NCBI GenBank assembly: GCA_963930775.1
Contig: OZ005689.1
Span: 30,085,079 to 30,149,078 of the forward strand
Reading direction: 5' to 3'
DNA: 64,000 nt
DNA from: Cliona cf. orientalis
Lineage: Eukaryota > Porifera > Demospongiae > Clionaida > Clionaidae
Positions 57,894 through 64,000 of the stretch are shown here, in pieces; positions within the stretch are counted from its first letter, which is position 1, and every line of letters starts with the position of its first letter. The notes beneath the pieces were generated by a model. It had not been told where the DNA came from. It made no database searches and saw only the letters and a list, made by a program, of their open reading frames with translations. A program made the translations under genes and the position numbers.

Positions 57894-59314
57894 AAAAAAA
57901 TTTTTTTTTCGGTGACAATTTCACAAACTATGGTACATGTACCAACATACATGTATATACAGTACCTTCTTTTGATTACCGAGCACAAAATATCCACGAG
58001 GAAATCTGGAAAATGTCATTACCGCTACAGTATCACGACATGTGTAGTCTACATATACATGTATGTGGAACAAAATGTCGTGATGTTACTTTGGCACTCA
58101 TTGAACAAAATACCAATGTACAAATTCCAGAAACAATGATGTCATGGTAGTTACTCAAGCGCAAACATACATTATATGCACAGTTAGAATATAGTTGTAA
58201 CAAATACAGCAATCTGATTGGTCAATTGGAGGTCCATTATTTCACTTAGAGACCTCTCAATTCACTTATAGACCTCTTAGAGAGGTAGGTCTATTATTGG
58301 GCTGCCAAGGGCAAAGAAAGATGCACAGTGCAACAGTAGCCTAGTCCCCAGGCTTAATGTCATGGTTACAGTTGCTATATTCTAAATCAGTTAGAGACCT
58401 CATCCAATGGTCTCTACGCTTTTTAAGAGACCCTCAGGCCCTTAGTAGCACCCTCGCTGCGCTCGGGATGCTACAGCCCAGGGCCTTTGGTCTCTTAGTA
58501 ATAGTTATTGACCAACTCCCAAGGTTTGTATGCAGTATAGAAGCACAAATCCCGAGGGATGAGTGCTTCTATACTGCATACAAAGCGAGGGATTGGTCAA
58601 TAACTATTTTCTAGCCCATTGTATCCATGGATACAATAAACATGTTTTTAGCCCCCAAGAACTGTATGAATGTTTGCCCTGGCCCTCAGGAACTGTATAA
58701 TAGTAAACATATGGACATGAGCCCTACAAGGAGGGACATATACAGTACCTTGTATACCTTAGTAACCACATAGCAACGGGCTAGAAAAATGCGTAGAGAC
58801 CTTGGACTCAGTCTCTAACTATTATAAAGAATCTTACATGTATCATAACAAGTCTACATGCAAACTCTCTAAAGGGGGATTACACCATGCCTTCTCCTCC
58901 ATACCAGAAACCAACTCCATTCCCCAACACCACAAGAATAAGGGGCTCATTACATGGTGTACATGTAACATGATCTGTGAGACCTTACCGAGTGTGTATT
59001 GGCTAATGTACAGCCTATTTGCTATTCAGTCTTGCTTCCTTGGCATGTAAAATGGTGTCAAGCTTCAAAATTCGAACACAGAGGAGGTTGGACATGATCA
59101 CGTGTGCACAAAAAGTGGGAGTGTTGCCCGGTATACAACACTGTACAAAATGTAAGTCACAATCTAAAGCCTTGAAGACAGTTTTAAACGTGAAAGCAAT
59201 TAAGTTGAAATCCATGAGAAAAGAAGATCCAGCACCATACCCCGCCCGTTCACCCCTCATACTTCTTGCAAATCAAGAAAACTCGTTTCTCACAATGGCA
59301 ACAACAAAACAATA

Positions 59315-59983
59315 TGTGACCGGATTTGGGAAAACCCTCCGTATGGGATCCGCGCGCGATTCGCGCAATGCGCGTTTTTAGTAGCTCAGGTCTAAATTTG
59401 TCAAAGTCCAGATTTTGTCATATACATATCCAACAACCCTTCTTCTAACTGTTGCCGTCTTCTACGGAGGCTAGTCGTGCTATACGAAGGCGAAATAAGC
59501 CTTCATTTTGACCCACCTAGTCGGCACAGCCACCGTACACGGAGCCCGTTGCTATGGGCGGTAATTAGAATTCTCTACCTAGATACAGCTAGATTCATCG
59601 ATCTACTGTACGTTCGCTTACCTTTTTAGCTTCTTGGGCATCTAAGAACAATCGCCTGTCCTTGTCAACAACGAAATTCAACTCTTGCTCGATCTTTACG
59701 TTCATTTCGAACGGCTCCGCCCAGGTCCATTTAATTGATTTCCGGGTCACGCGTAGTATGCGGAAACGCCTTCCGCGTGCATAGCAACGCCTTTAGACCG
59801 TAATTTCTCGATTATTGGGGGTGTGGCGCGATCACAAACAAAGCGCTGTATCTCCACAACGAAGCGCGCGATCAGCCTAAGACTTGAACGCGGGTTAGCT
59901 CTATGGTAGAGCTTATCAACCATGCATCAAACTCAAATTTCTGAAAAAATCCCATACGGAGGGTTTTCCCAAATCCGGTCACA
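59315..59983. mobile_element. TGTGACCGG-type element present only in the right arm
   Basis: 669 bp with 35-bp perfect terminal inverted repeats (TGTGACCGGATTTGGGAAAA...). TA (or ATAT) is duplicated at the flanks, and the left arm shows the empty site CAATATTTG at 22543-22551 (inverted). A related solo end is at 13484. Confidence 0.9.
59622..59705 (-). pseudogene. possible captured first exon inside the element
   Basis: ATG at 59705 opens 28 codons (MNVKIEQELNFVVDKDRR ... AQEAKK) ending exactly at a GTAAGC donor at 59621. Residue use is protein-like and the TATA-less, CpG-containing flank resembles a host promoter. No domain is recognised. It could be chance. Confidence 0.35.
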
Positions 59984-60554
59984 TATTTGTCCATCGCAGT
60001 CAGCTTCTTTCAATGTTACAACATTAGATCAACATGATTCATCCCTGTTCCAGCTTTAGATTTGGCCATATTCACAAATGCAAACATTTTAGCTACCGGC
60101 TACACTCGCAAATGGCATTGTTTTGAACGTGTGGCAGCATACTTGCATACCAAGGTCATGTGATTATAGCGTAAATCCACGTCATGTCCAACCTCCTCTG
60201 ATTAGAATATTAGTATTTTTGCACGACCCAATTCTTGTTAGAGATTTTAAAATCATAGAAAATTTGTTAAAAGAGCAAGCAGTAAGCTGACAGGGCGGCT
60301 AGCGACAAAACTCTAAGTGTCTTTACTATTGAAAAACACTGAAAATGGCCTAATCCCTTTTCATTCAATGCCATTGCTATCAAGCCTGAGTTTGAGCAAG
60401 CCAACTAGTATGTATTGTGCACGTGGGGGGTGGGGGAAGATAAGTACAGTTGCATCACATTAGCACTGTAAGCTGGTTTTGTGATGAAACCAACTACAGA
60501 GGGACTATTAGAGGCTTGCATCAGGAGTTCATAAACTATTTTCCCAACATTTTC

Positions 60555-60562
60555 TATATAAA
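60555..60562 (+). promoter_or_regulatory. TATA box of the right-arm MGDSFS gene
   Basis: TATATAAA lies 44 bp before the ATG at 60599 and is conserved in the diverged copy (33702-33709, minus strand), which supports it as the core promoter. The 5' UTR would then be very short. Confidence 0.6.
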
Positions 60563-60598
60563 CTCACCTAGCTCAGTCCTGCATAAGAGGTTGGCAGA

Positions 60599-61222
60599 AT
60601 GGGTGATAGTTTCAGCAGTGAGTGAAAGGTAGCATTGGAATACACACCCTCATTTTCTTCTCTCCAACAGAACTTGCTCTTCATGTGCTGGTTCAACTTC
60701 AGGAACAGCAATGGCAGTATGACCAGCTTGTCTCCAGGGAGAGGTGGCTGAGGGAGCTGGAGGCAAGATGGAAGAGAGGGGAAATGATGCCACTAGCAGG
60801 TATATACACAAAAAGAAATCATGTGTACATAAGCTGAAATGTAGACGGCAACATAGCTAACCACAAGGAGAGAAGTAGTGGGAAAAGGAGGAGGAGGAGG
60901 AGGAGGCCCAGACGTAAGAAAGGAAAGGTAAATCAGCAGTAGCTACATGTACATGCACATGCTCAGCACACTTACTAAACAATGGAATTTATAATGGTGT
61001 ACATTTACTAAACAGACAACTGGACCTGCAACTCACCACGGTCCTGATGCAAGTGGTACTGTTGGTCCTCCTCCAGTCCCTGCCCCCACTCCAGGTAGCA
61101 CCTCCACCAGAGGGAGCATTCCTCCTCCAGCACCTTCCATCAGTGAAAATCTTATTGATTTGAACTCGCCTACTCCAACTCCCATCCAAGGCCTGATGGC
61201 ACACCTGAACATTAATAATTAA
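60599..61222 (+). CDS. MGDSFS-family gene, right-arm copy, four exons, apparently intact
   Basis: Exons: 60599-60617 (19 nt, GTGAGT donor), 60671-60799 (after CCAACAG, GTATAT donor), 60857-60927 (after CATAG, GTAAAT donor), 61016-61222 (after AAACAG, ending TAA). Junction phases 1, 1 and 0 give one open frame of 142 codons (141 residues). The order is MGDSFSK, LALHVLVQLQEQQWQYDQL, a charged helix RWLRELEARWKRGE, a basic block (KRRRRRRRPRRKKGK), a Pro/Thr/Ser-rich tail, then ENLIDLNSPTPTPIQGLM and HLNINN. Both the exon layout and the ends LID-x-x-S and LM-x-HLNINN are kept in the diverged middle copy, so selection on the protein is likely. It has a TATA box 44 bp upstream. No known domain is recognised; the basic block suggests the nucleus. 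It could belong to a transposon as an accessory gene, but I see no element ends around it. Confidence 0.75.
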
Positions 61223-64000
61223 TAATAATTTTATGCAACGTGTCTATGTCCTTGTGCTGAATACTATCACTCGCTTGAATATTTCTGATTTTGATTTGTA
61301 AGCACAAAAGGTTCTAAAATAATTACTTTACCTGTTAACATATAACAGCACAGTAACACTACTATATATACCACGCAAAAAGCAAAAGCTTGATAGAACT
61401 GCAATCGAAAGCACAACGGTTGAGCTAGTGAACCTTTGAGGATCCCGCCATTGTTACCCTTAGCACAGCAACTGTATGGGGACACACCCACGATGACGCA
61501 GATTGGTATGCCTGAACGTCACATGGAATATTAATGATTTCGTACCTCCTCTGGCTTGAATGTATCAACTTTGCAGTGTTCTCCCCAAGCAAAATTTAAG
61601 ACATGATAGGAGGGCATTAGGTGGACCTTGTAGCGACATAAAAGCTTTTGGGTTGTCCCATTCCCACATCAAAGGGAATTTCTGTACTGAAGGCTTGTTG
61701 AGCTGACATGCCTTTGGTATGCTAGGGAGAACACTGCTTTGTAATGTATCAATATATTATTGTTATCACAGTATTACGGCAATATAGAGCCGAGGTGAAA
61801 TGAACACTACATGTATATATAAACTCTAACCAGCACAGTAGAGCTTTCAAACTTCAGATTGGTCGGTTGTGGCACGCTGGCTAACGTGTGCTACATGTAT
61901 ATAATATAGCACACATTAGCCACAGGATTACGAAAGCCAAGAAAATTCGTGAAGTTCGGCTAGCGGTACTTCTCAAGGAAAGTCACTCACAACTTGTAGG
62001 GCATTCGATAGATACAGGCGTTAGATACTCTACATACTCACTGATTTTTAAGTCCCAGAAAGGCTCCACCATGACCCTAAATTTTCTCGTAATTATCTCA
62101 TAGATTACCTCACAAATTACACCATAGGTTTCATCATAGATTGCACCATAATTACCTCATAACCACAGAAAATTGAATTGCTACTGGGGATATAATGAAA
62201 AACTTAGAGAGTCACGGATAGTTCACGATCTCTTATACGCTAGGTTCGAATTCTGGGTCCCAACACCCTGTCATGCGAGCTAAATATCTTGAAGCAGTCT
62301 TCACCCCAATTTCATCATACATGTAAATTTCATCATCATTTCATCACAATTACCTCATCGGTCGGCCAAAGCGATTTGTTGACTGGGACTCTGGACGTAA
62401 TGAACAACTTAGACTACATCCCGAGTCCCTCATAAGTGCACTGCGCTTACTGTAACGCTGCCATAATTCGAACTAGGACACATCGACAAACTGCGCATGC
62501 TCCGTATACGCGTATATTGGGGCGTGCGGCTTCAGCTGGTTGACCCGGACGTGACCTCCACCTGCCATGTGCTAGACTGAATAGGGAAATCCCCCCGAGT
62601 GCGAGCTCGCCAAAGAAAGCAAACTGAGAAAATCGCCATGTCTATCGATAGTCCACAATGTCCTCTACGCTAGGTTTGAATTCTGGGTCCCAACAACCTT
62701 TCATGCGCACTAAACATTTTAAAATAGTTTCACAGCAATTACATCCTAAGTTTCATCATAATTTCATCATAGCAAGGGCCGAATTTTTTTTTCTAATTGG
62801 GACTCGGGATGTAATGAAAAACTTAGACTATACACCGTATAGCCAGAAAATTTTGTGGGGAATTAAATTTGGCGGTGTGGCGGTCTACATCACGACCGCC
62901 AAATTAAAATCCGCCAAAATTTCCTACTCGCATATATATAATTATATGTATGGCGATCCCGTACCGAACCGCCAAATTTAAATCCGCCAATATTCTTGCA
63001 ATAGCGATTTTGGGCTCAACCGCCAAATTTAATTCCCGCCAATATTTCCGGCTATACGGTACATCCAGAGTCCCTCAATAAAAAAAGCATAGATTCACTG
63101 CGCCTATTACACTGACAAACTGCACATGCTACGTACACGTATATTGGGGTGCGTGGCTTGAGCTGGTTGACCCGGACGTGACCTTCACCTGCCATGTGCT
63201 AGACTGAATAGGGAAATCCCCCCGAGTGCGAGCTCACAAAAGAAACCAAACTGCCATATCTCATCGATAGTCCATGATCTCTTCTACGCTAGGTTCAAAT
63301 TCTGGGTCCCAACAACCTTTCATGCGAGCTAAACATTTTGAAGCAGTGTTCAGAGTAATTACAGCATAAGTTTCATCTGATCATACACCCACAGTGGCCT
63401 GTCCAAGATTTGGGAGAAGGGGGTGCTGGTAACAGTAGAGTATACGTGAGCACAAAGCGCACACAAACTTTAAGCCATGCCCACTAACTACCTAAAAAGT
63501 TCTAAGTTTGCCAGCATGCTGGGTAAGTTGATCTTCTGACGAACTACAGTGATACGTCTAGGTGATAGCACAGCCTCAGCACCCCCCCCTGCTATTCACA
63601 ATCATGATTTTTGATCTAGAATAGCTAAGAAAGTAGCAATAACTTGCTATATTGAGAGACTAGCAGCGCATTTCTGCCCAAGCACGCTAGTATAGATCGA
63701 TCAGTACCAGTCCAGTTTACCGACTTTATAGGCTACTGATTGAAGCTTCAGTATCAGCTTTGGTATGCATCATTGGACATTCTTATGGTGATTTTTGAAC
63801 TCAGTATCGTTGCTTATGGGGGGGCCGGGGGGGGGGGGGGGCTTCAACTACAGTGCTACACAGCAAAAGAGTAAATTTTTTTTCTAACTTTGCATGCACA
63901 CTTATTTTTACGCATAATGAATAAAAGTATCACTTTTTAGCAGTAGTATTAGCGTGCAAAGCGTCAAACAAAGACCGCTCTGTAACAGAAGCTATGACGA
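61223..64000. other. rest of the right arm, no further gene
   Basis: Mirror of 18728-22090: tandem units with GTTGGGACCCAGAATT-type words, the short element copy at 62830-63060, and a G run near 63819-63842. Open frames at 61888-62103 and 62658-62981 are mirrored in the other arm but show no start or splice support. Confidence 0.5.

Larger units (their letters stand above)
57607..64000 (-). repeat. right arm of the large inverted duplication
   Basis: Reverse-complement counterpart of 18728-24260, running off the window end. It carries the intact MGDSFS gene and an extra transposon, and a short (about 230 bp) version of the element seen at 19661-20477. Confidence 0.9.

Noticed and set aside
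59019..59314. Lys-rich frame upstream of the right-arm gene (also 22469-22840, minus)
   Set aside because: No start context, splice sites or match in the diverged middle copy; identical in both arms because of recent duplication.

Overview
This is animal nuclear DNA, not bacterial. Genes have short GT-AG introns (about 60 bp where both ends are visible), the sequence is AT-rich, and it is packed with small inverted-repeat transposons, a tyrosine-recombinase retrotransposon, a Mutator-like DNA transposon and a Helitron remnant. The repeat style (many TA-flanked elements whose ends begin TACCGTA, and frequent acatgtaca words) fits a marine invertebrate, most likely a demosponge such as Amphimedon. 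That assignment is inference from sequence style. A 200-N assembly gap lies at 36881-37080.

Layout. 1-535: end of a broken gene resembling DUF3987-type proteins. 1451-4903: nested repeats around a small broken multi-exon gene. 5499-7049 (minus): decayed transposon gene with a DUF7869-like domain. 7317-12667: DIRS/Ngaro-like retrotransposon (gag, reverse transcriptase-RNase H, tyrosine recombinase) broken by frameshifts and by a 663-bp element that itself carries a HIRAN-domain fragment. 12712-13377: two first exons in head-to-head arrangement, then a fragment of a SAMD3-like gene. 18728-24260 and 57607-64000: a large inverted duplication, nearly identical but with several insertions and deletions. 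24855-36780: duplicated segments, foldback elements, an intact small gene at 31748-32443 and Helitron remnants. 37081-40356: dispersed repeats and a tRNA-derived SINE-like copy. 40378-44290: transposase-Ulp1-PHD gene plus an opposite-strand ORF. 44334-57500: mostly TA-flanked miniature elements.

The most interesting item is a small four-exon gene family of about 141-164 residues, present three times. It starts MGDSFS, has a charged helical segment, a K/R-rich block and a proline-rich tail, and ends LNINN. One copy lies in each duplication arm and a diverged third copy lies between them. The right-arm copy looks intact and has a TATA box 44 bp before the ATG. The left-arm copy lost its promoter and exons 1-2 in a 776-bp deletion. 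The middle copy keeps its exons but has a 1.2-kb transposon, itself holding another transposon, inserted between its TATA box and its ATG. I do not recognise the family.

A second theme is capture of coding fragments by miniature elements: a HIRAN-like segment at 8241-8471, a possible 28-codon exon with a splice donor at 59622-59705, and a possible coding block at 33069-33335.
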